Shown piece by piece: positions 18,502-28,197 of a stretch of 64,000 nucleotides of DNA (its first letter is position 1; each line of letters starts with the position of its first letter). The position numbers and the translations under genes are program-made. The notes under the pieces are model-generated. The model did not search any database and was not told the origin of the DNA. It worked only from the letters and a program-made list of their open reading frames with translations. Source of the DNA: Petrimonas sp. (GTDB taxonomy: Bacteria; Bacteroidota; Bacteroidia; Bacteroidales; Dysgonomonadaceae); contig DUNG01000023.1 in NCBI GenBank assembly GCA_012839475.1, positions 62,001 through 126,000 of the forward strand, given 5' to 3'.

Positions 18502-19197
18502 ATGGCACGTGAAATTACTCTGTCCCTTGCCCTGTTTTGTTTCCTGGGAGCGGTTCAGGCGCAAAACCTGCAGTTGCATTTCGATCCGCGAAACTCTCTG
18601 TATGGGGACGAAGTTGGCCCCAAAAATTATCTTACCGCCACGTTCGAGATGTTTAAACCCGATAAATGGGGTTCGACTTTCATGTTCGTCGATTTCGATT
18701 TTAATGGAGGAGATAAACGTTGGATTGGTATGGTTTATGGCGAAATTTCCCGAACGTTTACCATTAAAAACTTCTCGTTAATGCCACATATAGAATACAA
18801 CGGCGGTTTGGGTTCGGGCTTCTCTATTCCTAGTGCTTATCTTGCCGGTTTTCAATACCCGTTTCAGTTGGGTAATTTCTTTATGGGAACCTACGTGGCC
18901 TACAAGCTGAATGCTTTTGAAAAGAGCAGTCACGACCTGCAATGGACGATAACGTGGAATTCTACGCTAGCCGATGGAAAACTCTCTTTGGGGGGATTTG
19001 CTGATGTGTGGAGCGCGAACAAAAACCCTATAACCAGAGAGGGAGGTAAGAGGGTCATTTTTTTAAGTGAGCCGCAAATTTGGTATAACTTCACCCCCAA
19101 CTTCTCTATTGGAAGCGAAATAGAGTTAAGCTACAACTTCGCTCGTTACGAGAAATTCGCGGCTATTCCCACGATAGCTGGCAAGTGGAACTTTTAA
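18502..19197 (+). CDS. DUF5020-family outer-membrane beta-barrel protein (Tsx-like)
   Basis: The product has 231 residues with a signal peptide ending near VQA-QNLQLHFD. The mature part is rich in alternating aromatic strands (TFMFVDFDFNG, WTITWNSTL, SYNFARYEKFA). This is the pattern of DUF5020 proteins, which resemble the nucleoside channel Tsx, and it ends in an aromatic barrel-type terminus (AGKWNF). The neighbouring purine permease 52 nt downstream on the same strand fits a nucleoside or nucleobase uptake role: pore in the outer membrane, permease in the inner membrane. That pairing is inference. Confidence 0.82.
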   Translation: MAREITLSLALFCFLGAVQAQNLQLHFDPRNSLYGDEVGPKNYLTATFEMFKPDKWGSTFMFVDFDFNGGDKRWIGMVYGEISRTFTIKNFSLMPHIEYNGGLGSGFSIPSAYLAGFQYPFQLGNFFMGTYVAYKLNAFEKSSHDLQWTITWNSTLADGKLSLGGFADVWSANKNPITREGGKRVIFLSEPQIWYNFTPNFSIGSEIELSYNFARYEKFAAIPTIAGKWNF

Positions 19198-19249
19198 TGA
19201 AATTAAAGTCAGGAAAACGGCAAATCAAACGAAATAAAGTAGACAGATT

Positions 19250-20560
19250 ATGTTGGAGAAAATATTTAAACTCAAGCAGAACAAGACGACGGTCCGTACG
19301 GAATTGATCGCCGGTCTCATCACGTTCCTTACCATGTCGTATATCCTGGTGGTGAACCCCAATATATTGGGAGCGACCGGAATGGACAGGGCCGCCCTTT
19401 TCACAGCCACCGCGCTTTCGAGCGTAATAGCCACCTTGTTTATGGCTTTCTTCTCGAACCTGCCCATTGCGCAGGCACCCGGGATGGGGTTGAACTCCTT
19501 TTTTGCCTTTTCGGTGGTAATCGGCTTGGGATACTCATGGCAGATGGCCCTGACCGCCGTGTTCATCGAAGGGATTATTTTCGTGCTGCTCACCCTCTTC
19601 AATGTTCGTGAGCTGATCGTGCGGAGCATCCCGAACACGATAAAAAATGCTATCCCGGTAGGGATCGGTCTCTTTATCACCTTTGTCGGACTACAAAACG
19701 GGGGTCTGATAGTGCGGGATGAGAACACGATGCTCGCGCTGGGCTCCATGGCTGATAAACATGTGTGGGTGGCGCTGCTGGGCCTGGTGCTTACCGCGGT
19801 GCTGTATTACAAAAGGGTGCACGGTGCCTTCCTGATAGGGATCGTGGTGGCCACGCTCTTCGCCCTTGCTCTGGGACTTGTACAGGTGCCCGAGGGCAGC
19901 TTGGTCTCGCTTCCACCCTCGCTCTCTCCCATCTTTCTCAAGTTTGATTGGAGCCATATCTTCACGTTGGATATGTTGATCGTGGTGTTTACCTTCTTGT
20001 TCGTGAACCTGTTCGACACCGTGGGTACCTTGATCGGCGTCGCTTCGAAAATCGGGATTACCGATAAAGATGGTAACTTCCCGCAATTGAAACCGGCCCT
20101 ACTTGCCGATGCGCTGGGTACCACTGTTGGCGCTATGTTGGGGACCAGTACCATCATCTCTTACGTGGAGAGCGCATCGGGTGTGGCTGCTGGTGGACGC
20201 ACCGGACTCACCTCGCTCTCTACCGCTACCATGTTTGCCCTGGCGCTTTTTTTCGCGCCCCTCTTCTTGATGGTACCGCCTTCGGCTACCGCCCCTGCCC
20301 TGATTATCGTGGGACTCTTTATGATCACATCGGTAGTGAAGATCAACTTCGAGGATATGACGGAGGCGCTGCCTGCATTCCTTACCATCGTGATGATGCC
20401 TTTCGCGTTCAGCATCGCTCAAGGAATCGTGTTTGGTATGCTCTCATTTGTATTTCTCAAGGCACTCAGCGGGCAGTTCAAGCGCATTTCCGTTGCCATG
20501 TGGGTTATCTTCGTCTTGTTTATCGTGAAGTTGGTACTTGATGCCATGAGAGTGGTATAA
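19250..20560 (+). CDS. NCS2-family purine (adenine/guanine/hypoxanthine) permease
   Basis: The product has 436 residues with about 12-14 membrane segments. The AzgA/PbuG-type subgroup is indicated by the start (TVRTELIAGLITFLTMSYILVVNP), the AQAPGMGLNSFFAF block and GTSTIISYVESASGVAAGGRTGL. It imports purine bases by proton symport. It follows the DUF5020 porin gene and is followed by a strong inverted repeat likely to end the transcript. Confidence 0.92.
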   Translation: MLEKIFKLKQNKTTVRTELIAGLITFLTMSYILVVNPNILGATGMDRAALFTATALSSVIATLFMAFFSNLPIAQAPGMGLNSFFAFSVVIGLGYSWQMALTAVFIEGIIFVLLTLFNVRELIVRSIPNTIKNAIPVGIGLFITFVGLQNGGLIVRDENTMLALGSMADKHVWVALLGLVLTAVLYYKRVHGAFLIGIVVATLFALALGLVQVPEGSLVSLPPSLSPIFLKFDWSHIFTLDMLIVVFTFLFVNLFDTVGTLIGVASKIGITDKDGNFPQLKPALLADALGTTVGAMLGTSTIISYVESASGVAAGGRTGLTSLSTATMFALALFFAPLFLMVPPSATAPALIIVGLFMITSVVKINFEDMTEALPAFLTIVMMPFAFSIAQGIVFGMLSFVFLKALSGQFKRISVAMWVIFVLFIVKLVLDAMRVV

Positions 20561-20590
20561 GCATTCAGGTAGTGGTAAATCGGTCGATCG

Positions 20591-20637
20591 CGAGTAGCCA
20601 TTTCATTTGTATTTAACGGATGAAATGGCTACTTTCG
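20591..20637 (+). terminator. Long inverted repeat after the purine permease
   Basis: A perfect 13-bp stem (GTAGCCATTTCAT at 20594-20606 and its complement at 20620-20632) encloses a 13-nt loop. CGCG/CGCG flanks extend it with a 2-nt bulge. It lies 33 nt after the permease stop. No strong T-run follows, so termination efficiency is uncertain, and another structural role is possible. Confidence 0.5.
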
Positions 20638-20776
20638 CGTTAACGGTCAACCAAGTGCAATTAATAACAATTAGTAATTAACAATTGACAATGTGCAATT
20701 AGTGATTAGCCCTTAACGGGCAACAACATTAACGAGCCAATTCATTAACAAGTAATTATCATTATAACAACAATCT
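20638..20776. other. AT-rich low-complexity region upstream of efp
   Basis: This gap holds overlapping CAATTA/AATTAACAATT motifs and two copies of GTGCAATTA (20655-20663 and 20693-20701, 38 nt apart). A small GCCC-TTAAC-GGGC hairpin lies at 20708-20720. The efp promoter must lie here, but no TAnnTTTG box is clear. Confidence 0.45.
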
Positions 20777-21343
20777 ATGGCAACAACGGCTGATTTCAGG
20801 AACGGGATGTGTATCGATCTGGATGGACAATATTTTGTTATCGTGGAGTTCCTACACGTGAAACCGGGTAAAGGCGCAGCTTTTGTCCGCACGAAATTGA
20901 AAAACGTAACCACCGGACGAGTCCTGGATAGGACATTTCCTGCGGGCGTACGCGTGGATGAGGTACGCATTGAGCGTAGAACGTACCAGTACTTGTACCA
21001 GGACGACATGGGGTACCACTTCATGAACACGGAGACCTTCGAGCAACTCCCGATACCGGCCGAGCAGATCGAGGGGGTGCAGTTCCTCAAAGAGGGTGAT
21101 ATCGTGGAGGTGCAGGTGCATGCGGAGAGTGGGGCCGTCCTCACCGCCGAGCTGCCGGTACACGTGGTACTGGAGGTAACCTATACCGAGCCGGGCGTGA
21201 GGGGCGATACGGCGACCAACGCGCTGAAGCCGGCCACGCTGGAGACCGGGGCTGAGGTGCGCGTGCCCCTGTTCGTCGATACGGGCGAAAAGATCAAGGT
21301 AGATACCCGAACCGGTAACTACGTGGAAAGGGTACGTGAGTAA
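20777..21343 (+). CDS. efp: Translation elongation factor P
   Basis: The product has 188 residues and is full length, with three beta-barrel domains. EF-P binds ribosomes stalled on polyproline and stimulates peptide-bond formation. The tip loop KPGKGAAF has Lys at residue 32, the position that is modified in many bacteria. The C-terminal signature [18 protein letters not shown] is intact. No modifying enzyme (EpmA/B or EarP) is encoded nearby. Confidence 0.97.
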   Translation: MATTADFRNGMCIDLDGQYFVIVEFLHVKPGKGAAFVRTKLKNVTTGRVLDRTFPAGVRVDEVRIERRTYQYLYQDDMGYHFMNTETFEQLPIPAEQIEGVQFLKEGDIVEVQVHAESGAVLTAELPVHVVLEVTYTEPGVRGDTATNALKPATLETGAEVRVPLFVDTGEKIKVDTRTGNYVERVRE

Positions 21344-21431
21344 TGAGAGCGAGTATCGCGGCCGTGGAACGGGACAAACCCCGTTCCCGTTTCATGATAC
21401 AATCGAAAGAAACGTGAGGTAAACAGGTGAA

Positions 21432-22118
21432 ATGAGCAAGCTGAGCATAAAGCAGTGGGCCGAGGAGGACCGCCCCCGTGAGAAACTTCTCTTGAAGGGG
21501 GTGTCTGCCTTGTCCGATTCTGAGCTGCTGGCCATCCTCATTGGATCCGGCAACGATAGGCAGAGCGCCGTGGAGCTCAGCAAGGAGATATTGTTAGAGG
21601 CGGGTAACGACCTGAACCGTTTAGCCCGAATGGGGGTAAACGACTTGGTGAACAACTACCGGGGAATCGGTCACGCCAAGGCGGTGACCATTATTGCCGC
21701 GCTTGAACTGGGACGGCGACGGAAAACGACGGGTGAGCCGAGGAAGAAGATCGTTACCTCCATGGATGCGTACGAGCAGTTCCTGCCGTTGTTGGGCGAC
21801 CTGAACCACGAGGAGACATGGGCGTTGTTGACTGACCGTTCCAACCAGGTGATATCCACCCTCCAGGTAAGTCGAGGTGGTATCGCGGGGACGGTGGTGG
21901 ATATCCGCTTGATCCTGCGGGAAGCGCTCACGAGGTACGCGACGGGCCTCTTCCTGGGGCATAACCACCCTTCCGGCAACCTCGCTCCCAGCCCACAAGA
22001 TATCAGCATCACCAAGAAACTCAAGGAAGCCGCCCTCTACATGGACATCGTGTTGCTCGATCACATTATCATCGGCAATGATGCCTACTTTAGCTTCGCG
22101 GATGAGGGGGTTCTCTGA
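21432..22118 (+). CDS. radC: RadC family JAB-domain protein
   Basis: The product has 228 residues. An N-terminal UPF0758 helical part (PREKLLLKGVSALSDSELLAILIGSG) with helix-hairpin-helix is followed by a C-terminal JAMM metalloprotease-like domain. The zinc motif is FLGHNHPSGNLAPSPQDI. Despite the name, a repair function is not established for the family. It lies 88 nt after efp and 41 nt before the DUF59 gene. Confidence 0.95.
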   Translation: MSKLSIKQWAEEDRPREKLLLKGVSALSDSELLAILIGSGNDRQSAVELSKEILLEAGNDLNRLARMGVNDLVNNYRGIGHAKAVTIIAALELGRRRKTTGEPRKKIVTSMDAYEQFLPLLGDLNHEETWALLTDRSNQVISTLQVSRGGIAGTVVDIRLILREALTRYATGLFLGHNHPSGNLAPSPQDISITKKLKEAALYMDIVLLDHIIIGNDAYFSFADEGVL

Positions 22119-22159
22119 GGCTTAACATCCCGAATCACAGCACAAGAAAACAACCTGTT

Positions 22160-22477
22160 ATGAATCAAGAACTGCAAGCGCTGCAAGATAAGGTGGTGAC
22201 CATGCTCCGGACGGTGTACGACCCGGAGATCCCCGTGAACGTGTATGACCTGGGGTTGATTTACGACGTGGATATCGATCCCGAGAACAACGTGACCATC
22301 CAGATGACGTTTACCTCGCCCGCCTGCCCCATGGCCGATTTTATACTGATGGACATGCAGATGAAGCTGGAGTCTATCCCGGAGGTGAAGCGGGTGAGCA
22401 TCGATCTCACGTTTGACCCGCCGTGGGATCGGTCGATGATGAGCGAGGAGGCGATGTTGGAACTTGGCCTAATGTAA
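22160..22477 (+). CDS. DUF59/MIP18-family iron-sulfur assembly protein (SufT-like)
   Basis: The product has 105 residues. The family features are DPEIPVNVYDLGLIYDV, the conserved Cys in SPACPMADF, and the DPPWDRSMMSEEA ending. Members of this family help mature Fe-S proteins. Here it is a stand-alone unit in the efp-radC run. Client proteins could include the Fe-S hydratase at the other end of the window, which is only a suggestion. Confidence 0.92.
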   Translation: MNQELQALQDKVVTMLRTVYDPEIPVNVYDLGLIYDVDIDPENNVTIQMTFTSPACPMADFILMDMQMKLESIPEVKRVSIDLTFDPPWDRSMMSEEAMLELGLM

Positions 22478-22637
22478 AGGAAGATCTTTAGGAAAGGGCA
22501 CGTAGAAGGGGTGGAGTAGCGTGGTGTTTGTGTCGATCGCGCAAAGGGATAAAAAGAGTTCGTAGCAGTGTGGTGCAGCAGACAACGTGAATTTCGTGTC
22601 GCGGATGAGTAACGTGAAAGACTCAAAAACAGGCTTG

Positions 22638-23408
22638 ATGAATCGAAACGTGAGGAAAAAGGTCTACTTTCTTGCCGATGCCCACTTGGGTTCAGTTTCC
22701 CACACCGATTCAAGGGAGGCGGAGCGGAAGCTGTGCCGTTGGCTTGACGAGGTGAAAGGGGATGCCCTCGCAATCTACCTGTTGGGTGATATTTTCGACT
22801 ACTGGTTCGAGTACAAGCACGTGGTACCGAAAGGGTTCACCCGCCTGCTGGGCAAAATTGGCGAGGTGACCGATTCAGGCGTGGAGGTTCATTTCTTCGT
22901 GGGGAACCACGACTTGTGGTTGACCGACTACCTTACCGAGGAGTGCGGGATGATCCTTCACTTTAAACCATTTGTTACCGATATACTGGGGAAGTGGTTC
23001 TTCCTGGCGCACGGCGATGGGTTGGGTGATCCTTCCTGCTCGTTTCGCTTCTTACGAAGGATATTCCACAGCAAGTTCCTGCGAAAATGTTTTTCGGCCA
23101 TCCACCCCAGGTGGACCATTCCCTTCGCGCACGCCTGGTCGAGCCACAGCCGCGAGAATGGGGGCATCATCCCTTACCTGGGCGAAGAGAGGGAGTGCTT
23201 GATTCGTTTCGCGAAAGAGAAATTGGAAGAGGAATCCGGCATCGACTACTTTGTCTTTGGACACCGCCATATTCTGCTCGACCTCCCTATTACGGGGGCT
23301 TCCCGCGTAATCATACTGGGCGACTGGGTCACCCTCTTCTCCTACGCGGAATTTGACGGGGAGAAGCTACAGCTCCTTACGTTTAACCCAGAGTTGGCGG
23401 AAGTTTAA
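22638..23408 (+). CDS. lpxH: UDP-2,3-diacylglucosamine diphosphatase (LpxH-like)
   Basis: The product has 256 residues from the ATG at 22638 (MNRNVRKKVYFLADAHLGS). In-frame ATGs at 22587 and 22605 are possible but add residues unlike the family. Calcineurin-type metal motifs appear in order: DAHLGS, LLGDIFDYWFEY, VGNHDLW, HGDGLGD and FGHRHI. The enzyme cleaves UDP-2,3-diacylglucosamine to lipid X at the inner membrane in lipid A synthesis. lpxB, the next enzyme, is also in this window (52030-53178) but not in the same operon. Confidence 0.93.
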   Translation: MNRNVRKKVYFLADAHLGSVSHTDSREAERKLCRWLDEVKGDALAIYLLGDIFDYWFEYKHVVPKGFTRLLGKIGEVTDSGVEVHFFVGNHDLWLTDYLTEECGMILHFKPFVTDILGKWFFLAHGDGLGDPSCSFRFLRRIFHSKFLRKCFSAIHPRWTIPFAHAWSSHSRENGGIIPYLGEERECLIRFAKEKLEEESGIDYFVFGHRHILLDLPITGASRVIILGDWVTLFSYAEFDGEKLQLLTFNPELAEV

Positions 23409-23496
23409 TCAACCAGCTTTCGTTAATCGTTCTACAACCACACAGAAAAATTGAATTCATCATCAAAGCAGATCACGAAACTAAATTGAAGATCAT

Positions 23497-26400
23497 ATGA
23501 AGCAGATGTATCGTTATCTATTTATCCTTATCACTGTAATGCTGTTATGCACCTCCTGGGTATCGGCATGGCAGGAAGTGTCTGTGCGACCAGCAATATC
23601 AGTACAAGAAGTTCTAGCACGGCAGCAGTTATCAGCAAAGCAGGAAGTAATGGCACTGCAGGAAACTTCCACAGGGCAAGAGGCTCGCCTCATGCGTTTC
23701 CCCCATATTCAGGGCAGCCATATCGTCTTCGGCTATGCCGGGGATATCTATATCGTGAACGCGAACGGGGGCATGGCCCGTCGCCTCACCACCCATATCG
23801 GCTACGAGCTGTTTCCCCGCATCTCACCCGATGGGCAAACCATCGCGTTTACCGCGCAGTACGATGGTAACTCCGAAGTGTACACCATGCCCATTGCCGG
23901 GGGAGCACCTAAACGGTTGACCTACACGGCCACGCTTGGCAGGGATGACGTGGGCGACCGCATGGGCCCCAACAATATTGTCATCGGCTGGACACCGGAC
24001 GGGAAGAATATTATTTACCGTACGCGCAGCTACACGTTCAACGATTTCACCGGGCAGCTGATGACCATTTCGGTCGATGGGGGGATGCCTGAGCATATTC
24101 CTTTGGAAAACAGTGGTTTTTGCTCGTTTAACAGCGATGGCACGCGGTTGGCATACAACTATATCTTCAGGGAGTTCCGTACCTGGAAACGGTACGAAGG
24201 GGGTATGGCGGACGATATCCGGGTTTACGATACTAAGAGTGGCCAGTCGCACCGCATTACCGACAACCGCCATCAGGATATCATACCGATGTGGATAGGC
24301 GATGATATCTACTATATATCTGACAGAGATGATTATATGAATCTCTACAGGTATAACACAAATAATAAAGAGACAACCCAATTGACCCATTTCAAAGAGT
24401 ATGATATCAAGTTCCCCGCCGCGGGCAGCGATGCCCTGGTGTATGAAAACGGGGGATTCATCTACAAGTACACCCCGGCGACCGGGAAGAACGAGAAGCT
24501 GACCATTTTTATCGGTAACGACCAGGTGTACGCGCATCCCGAGTGGAAAGAGTTGTCGAGAAACTTAAGTCAACACTCGCTTTCTCCCGGAGGGGAACGG
24601 GTTCTCGCCACCGCACGCGGGGATATCTTCTCTCTCCCGGGTAGCGAAGGGGTAACGTACAACCTCACCAACTCTTCTGATGCTAATGACTTTAATGCCC
24701 AATGGGCACCCGACGGAAGCGGGTTTGTCTATATATCGGACAAGGATGGGGAGTTTAACCTCTACTATGCAGATGCTAACGGGCTAAATCAAAAACAACT
24801 GACCAATATAAAGGGCTATATTTTTGATTTCGTTTGGTCGCCCGACTCCCGCAAGATCCTTTGGAGCGCGAAAGACAACACCCTTAACCTGCTGGATGTA
24901 CCTTCGGGCAATAACCGGGTTATTGAGAAGTCGGGGGTCAGCACCTTCTCCAACTTCAACTGGGCGCCGGATAGCCGCTATATCACCTATACCCGTCCCT
25001 TGCCGGAGATGAACGTGATCATGGTGTACGATACGCGGAGCAACGACAGTTGGCAGGTAACCAGCAATTGGTATAACTCTGGTTCCGCCAACTTTAGCGA
25101 TGACGGCAAGTACCTGCTTTTCTCGTCAGACAGAACGTTCAATCCCGTTTACGGCAGAACGGAGTGGAACCACGTCTACACTACCATGGGTAAGATATAC
25201 GTGCTTCCGCTGGCGGAAGATGCCCCCTCTATTTTCGAGCCCAAGAACGATGAGGTGAAAAGCGATAAGGGCAAACAGGAGGAGAAAAAAGATGGTAAAG
25301 ATAAAGCCGATAAGGGTAAAGCCGGTAAAAGTAAAGGCGATAAGAGCGAAGATAACCAGAAAGAGGTCGCCTCTCAGACTTATAACTTTGAGCAGACCGA
25401 GATTAGGATGGCAGAACTCCCGGTAGCCGCTGGTTATTACGGTGACCTGCATATGATCAATGGCAACATCTATTATCGTTCCGGAGGGAATCACGCCATG
25501 TTCGACCCGAAGGAGAAGAAGACAACCAACCTGGAGGCGAGGCTCGTTTTTGCCCCCGGGTATAAAAAGGCGCTTGCTTTCGGGAACGACGGCATGCAGG
25601 TTGTAGATATCCCGAAGGGTGCCGTGAAGGTCAACAAGGCGATCGATACAAGGGGTGCCCGCAAGCTGGTCAACTACAAGGAGGAGTGGATGCAGGTGTA
25701 CAGGGAGAGCTGGCGTCGGATGCGTGACTTCTTCTATGCCCCCAATATGCATGGCGTGGATTGGGATGTGATCAAGGAGCGGTACGAGGTGTTGGTTCCG
25801 CACGTGAATCACCGTTCCGACCTGACCTACGTTATCGGTGAGATGATTGGTGAGCTGAACGTGGGGCATGCCTACTCGCAAAACGGGGAGCATCCGCAAG
25901 CGGAGAAGGTCTACATGGGACTTCTTGGTGCGGAGTTCTCGAAAGATAGCAAGAGCGGGTACTTCCGGGTCGACAGGATCCTGGAGGGTGCTAACTGGAG
26001 CAAAGAGCTATGCTCCCCGCTCACGCTGCCTGGCGTTGATGTCAAAGAGGGGGACTATATCCTCTCTATCAACGGGCAGTCGCTCAAAGAGGTTGCCAAT
26101 ATATATGAACTGTTGGTGGGCAAAGCGGGCGTGTTGACCGAACTGGAGGTAAGCAATGCCTCTTTATCCGTTCCCCGTACAGTACTCGTAACACCCCTTA
26201 GCGATGAATCGGCTCTGTACTATTACGACTGGGTGGCGAAAAATACCCGGAAGGTGAGCGAGGCCACCAACGGAGAGGTGGGCTACATCCATATACCCGA
26301 TATGGGTGTACCGGGGTTGAACGAATTTGTCAAGCACTATTACCCCCAGTTGGGCAAAAAGGCGCTTATCATCGACGATAGGGGCAATGGGGGTGGTAAC

Positions 26401-26889
26401 GTGTCGCCCATGATTATCGAGCGGTTGATGCGTACCATCACCTACTTCACCATGCATACCAACCAGGCGCAGGGCTCACCCAACCCGGTCGGCACGTTCG
26501 ATGGCCCCAAGGTGGTGCTGGTCAACGAGTACTCGGCATCAGACGGCGACCTGTTCCCCTACCGCTTTCAACAACACAAGCTGGGCACCGTGATCGGTCG
26601 CCGCACCTGGGGTGGGGTTGTCGGTTACAGCGGTGCCATGCCTTTTGTAGACGGAGGTTCTATCGTTACTCCCTCCTACGCGCCTTTCGCGGCAGATGGG
26701 AGCGGGTGGATTATCGAGGGCGAGGGGGTATATCCCGATATCGATATTGAAAACGATCCGCACCAGGTGTTCCTGGGGAACGATGCGCAGTTAGATAAAG
26801 CAATCGAGGTGATAAAAGAGCAGATGAAGGGCTACCCCTACAAGTCACGCGAAATTCCACCGTTCCCCAACAAGGCACCAAAACTCTAA
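23497..26889 (+). CDS. Tricorn-like S41 protease with beta-propeller, PDZ and peptidase domains
   Basis: The product has 1130 residues with a signal peptide (MKQMYRYLFILITVMLLC). A Gln/Val-rich stretch follows, then WD40/PD40-type propeller repeats to about residue 580 (for example ISPDGQTIAFTAQ, WAPDGSGFVYISDKDG). A lysine/aspartate-rich low-complexity linker (about 585-625) leads to a tricorn C1-like helical part, a PDZ domain (DVKEGDYILSINGQSL) and the S41 peptidase. The active-site segment NEYSASDGD is at about 1010-1018. It would degrade peptides in the periplasm or at the surface, like the tricorn protease degrading proteasome products. It is long but intact. Confidence 0.93.
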   Translation: MKQMYRYLFILITVMLLCTSWVSAWQEVSVRPAISVQEVLARQQLSAKQEVMALQETSTGQEARLMRFPHIQGSHIVFGYAGDIYIVNANGGMARRLTTHIGYELFPRISPDGQTIAFTAQYDGNSEVYTMPIAGGAPKRLTYTATLGRDDVGDRMGPNNIVIGWTPDGKNIIYRTRSYTFNDFTGQLMTISVDGGMPEHIPLENSGFCSFNSDGTRLAYNYIFREFRTWKRYEGGMADDIRVYDTKSGQSHRITDNRHQDIIPMWIGDDIYYISDRDDYMNLYRYNTNNKETTQLTHFKEYDIKFPAAGSDALVYENGGFIYKYTPATGKNEKLTIFIGNDQVYAHPEWKELSRNLSQHSLSPGGERVLATARGDIFSLPGSEGVTYNLTNSSDANDFNAQWAPDGSGFVYISDKDGEFNLYYADANGLNQKQLTNIKGYIFDFVWSPDSRKILWSAKDNTLNLLDVPSGNNRVIEKSGVSTFSNFNWAPDSRYITYTRPLPEMNVIMVYDTRSNDSWQVTSNWYNSGSANFSDDGKYLLFSSDRTFNPVYGRTEWNHVYTTMGKIYVLPLAEDAPSIFEPKNDEVKSDKGKQEEKKDGKDKADKGKAGKSKGDKSEDNQKEVASQTYNFEQTEIRMAELPVAAGYYGDLHMINGNIYYRSGGNHAMFDPKEKKTTNLEARLVFAPGYKKALAFGNDGMQVVDIPKGAVKVNKAIDTRGARKLVNYKEEWMQVYRESWRRMRDFFYAPNMHGVDWDVIKERYEVLVPHVNHRSDLTYVIGEMIGELNVGHAYSQNGEHPQAEKVYMGLLGAEFSKDSKSGYFRVDRILEGANWSKELCSPLTLPGVDVKEGDYILSINGQSLKEVANIYELLVGKAGVLTELEVSNASLSVPRTVLVTPLSDESALYYYDWVAKNTRKVSEATNGEVGYIHIPDMGVPGLNEFVKHYYPQLGKKALIIDDRGNGGGNVSPMIIERLMRTITYFTMHTNQAQGSPNPVGTFDGPKVVLVNEYSASDGDLFPYRFQQHKLGTVIGRRTWGGVVGYSGAMPFVDGGSIVTPSYAPFAADGSGWIIEGEGVYPDIDIENDPHQVFLGNDAQLDKAIEVIKEQMKGYPYKSREIPPFPNKAPKL

Positions 26890-26946
26890 TCGCATTTTGC
26901 AACAGGAAGAAGCCGGTGGACGTAGTACAAATTACATGCTCAAAAC

Positions 26947-27798
26947 ATGAGAAAAAAACCTGTTATCATTGGCATTGGCGAGTTACTTTGGGATGTGCTT
27001 CCAACCGGGAAAAAGGCGGGTGGCGCACCGGTCAACTTCGCGTATCACGCATCGCGTTGTGGGGTCGAAAGTTATGCCATCAGTGCTGTAGGGAACGATT
27101 CGTTAGGTGATGAAATTCTACAGGAGATTGAGGGGATAGGTATTGGTTACCTCATCGAGCGTGTGGATTATCCCACGGGAACGGTCTTGGTGAAGCTGAA
27201 AGCTGGAATTCCCGATTACACCATCACTGAAGGGGTAGCATGGGATTATATCCCGCTCACCGAAGAGATGAAGCAGCTGGCCAAGCGAGCTGATGCCGTA
27301 TGTTTTGGTACCCTGGCACAACGGTTGGAAATATCCCGCGAGACCATACAGGCGCTACTGTCCTATGTGCACGAAGATGCCTATAGAATTCTGGATGTGA
27401 ATATCCGCCAGCACTATTACTCGAAGGAGATTATCGAATCATCACTGCGTAAATGCAATGTTTTTAAAATCAATGACGATGAGTTGCTGATGATGAAAAA
27501 ACTGTTCAATGTTGAAGGGACAAATGATACCGATGTTTGCCTGAAGTTTGTGGAAGCCTTCAGTCTGAAGTTCCTAATTCTGACTGCCGGTGCCGAATAT
27601 AGCACGATTTTCACGCCTGATGACCTCTCGCACATAAAAACACCAAAAGTGACCGTGGTGGATACCGTGGGTGCAGGCGACTCATTCACGGGCGCTTTTA
27701 TATCTTCCATCCTTCAAAATAAAACGCTTGCCGAAGCGCATCAAACAGCGGTGGACAAGGCTGCGTTTGTCTGTACCCAGGCCGGGGCGTGGGTGTAA
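26947..27798 (+). CDS. PfkB-family sugar kinase (fructokinase-like)
   Basis: The product has 283 residues. The ribokinase-fold signatures are present: GGAPVNFAYHASRCG near the N-terminus and DTVGAGDSFTGAF with the catalytic Asp near residue 240. The closing TQAGAWV is typical of fructokinase-type members in Bacteroidota. The phosphate acceptor is probably fructose or a related sugar. It begins 57 nt after the protease gene on the same strand and is the last gene before the hipBA/RM island. Confidence 0.88.
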   Translation: MRKKPVIIGIGELLWDVLPTGKKAGGAPVNFAYHASRCGVESYAISAVGNDSLGDEILQEIEGIGIGYLIERVDYPTGTVLVKLKAGIPDYTITEGVAWDYIPLTEEMKQLAKRADAVCFGTLAQRLEISRETIQALLSYVHEDAYRILDVNIRQHYYSKEIIESSLRKCNVFKINDDELLMMKKLFNVEGTNDTDVCLKFVEAFSLKFLILTAGAEYSTIFTPDDLSHIKTPKVTVVDTVGAGDSFTGAFISSILQNKTLAEAHQTAVDKAAFVCTQAGAWV

Positions 27799-27801
27799 TG
27801 G

Positions 27802-27833
27802 TTTGCCTGTTTCATCAACTTTTCTTATCTTTG
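27802..27833 (+). promoter_or_regulatory. Bacteroidota-type promoter of hipBA
   Basis: TTTG (27802-27805), a 20-nt spacer and TATCTTTG (27826-27833) form a near-perfect match to the vegetative consensus. Transcription would start near 27840, about 40 nt before the antitoxin ATG. An inverted repeat (CAACTTTT at 27816-27823, AAAAGTTG at 27865-27872) brackets the -7 box and start site, a plausible place for autorepression. Confidence 0.65.
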
Positions 27834-27879
27834 CTATTATGTATAAAAACACAATTAAAGTACAAAAAGTTGCTTAATC

Positions 27880-28197
27880 ATGGATATATCCACAGTTATA
27901 AATCAAGCGCCTGAGTCTATTTCAAAGGAATTAGCCCGTCGGGTAAAATCACTTCGTTTGGAACGGAACTTAACTCAACAGGCATTTGCTAAACGTGCCG
28001 GGGTGGGTTATGATGCGTATCGCCGATTTGAAAACAGGGGTGAAATCACGCTTAAAAACCTGTTACTTTGCGCGGTCGTGTTGGATTGCTTGGACGATTT
28101 TAACCGGCTTTTTGCGCGAAAATCGTACGAGAGCATAGACCAACTGCTGCAAGCCAATCAAATCAAACAGCGAAAGAGAGGAACAATCAATGAATAA
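27880..28197 (+). CDS. hipB: HipB-like antitoxin, XRE-family helix-turn-helix protein
   Basis: The product has 105 residues. An XRE-type HTH spans about residues 20-75 (LARRVKSLRLERNLTQQAFAK, then GVGYDAYRRFENRGEITLKN). The stop overlaps the toxin start by 8 nt, the usual translational coupling of toxin-antitoxin pairs. It should bind its own promoter and neutralise the kinase toxin. It is more AT-rich than the genes before it, consistent with acquisition. Confidence 0.87.
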   Translation: MDISTVINQAPESISKELARRVKSLRLERNLTQQAFAKRAGVGYDAYRRFENRGEITLKNLLLCAVVLDCLDDFNRLFARKSYESIDQLLQANQIKQRKRGTINE

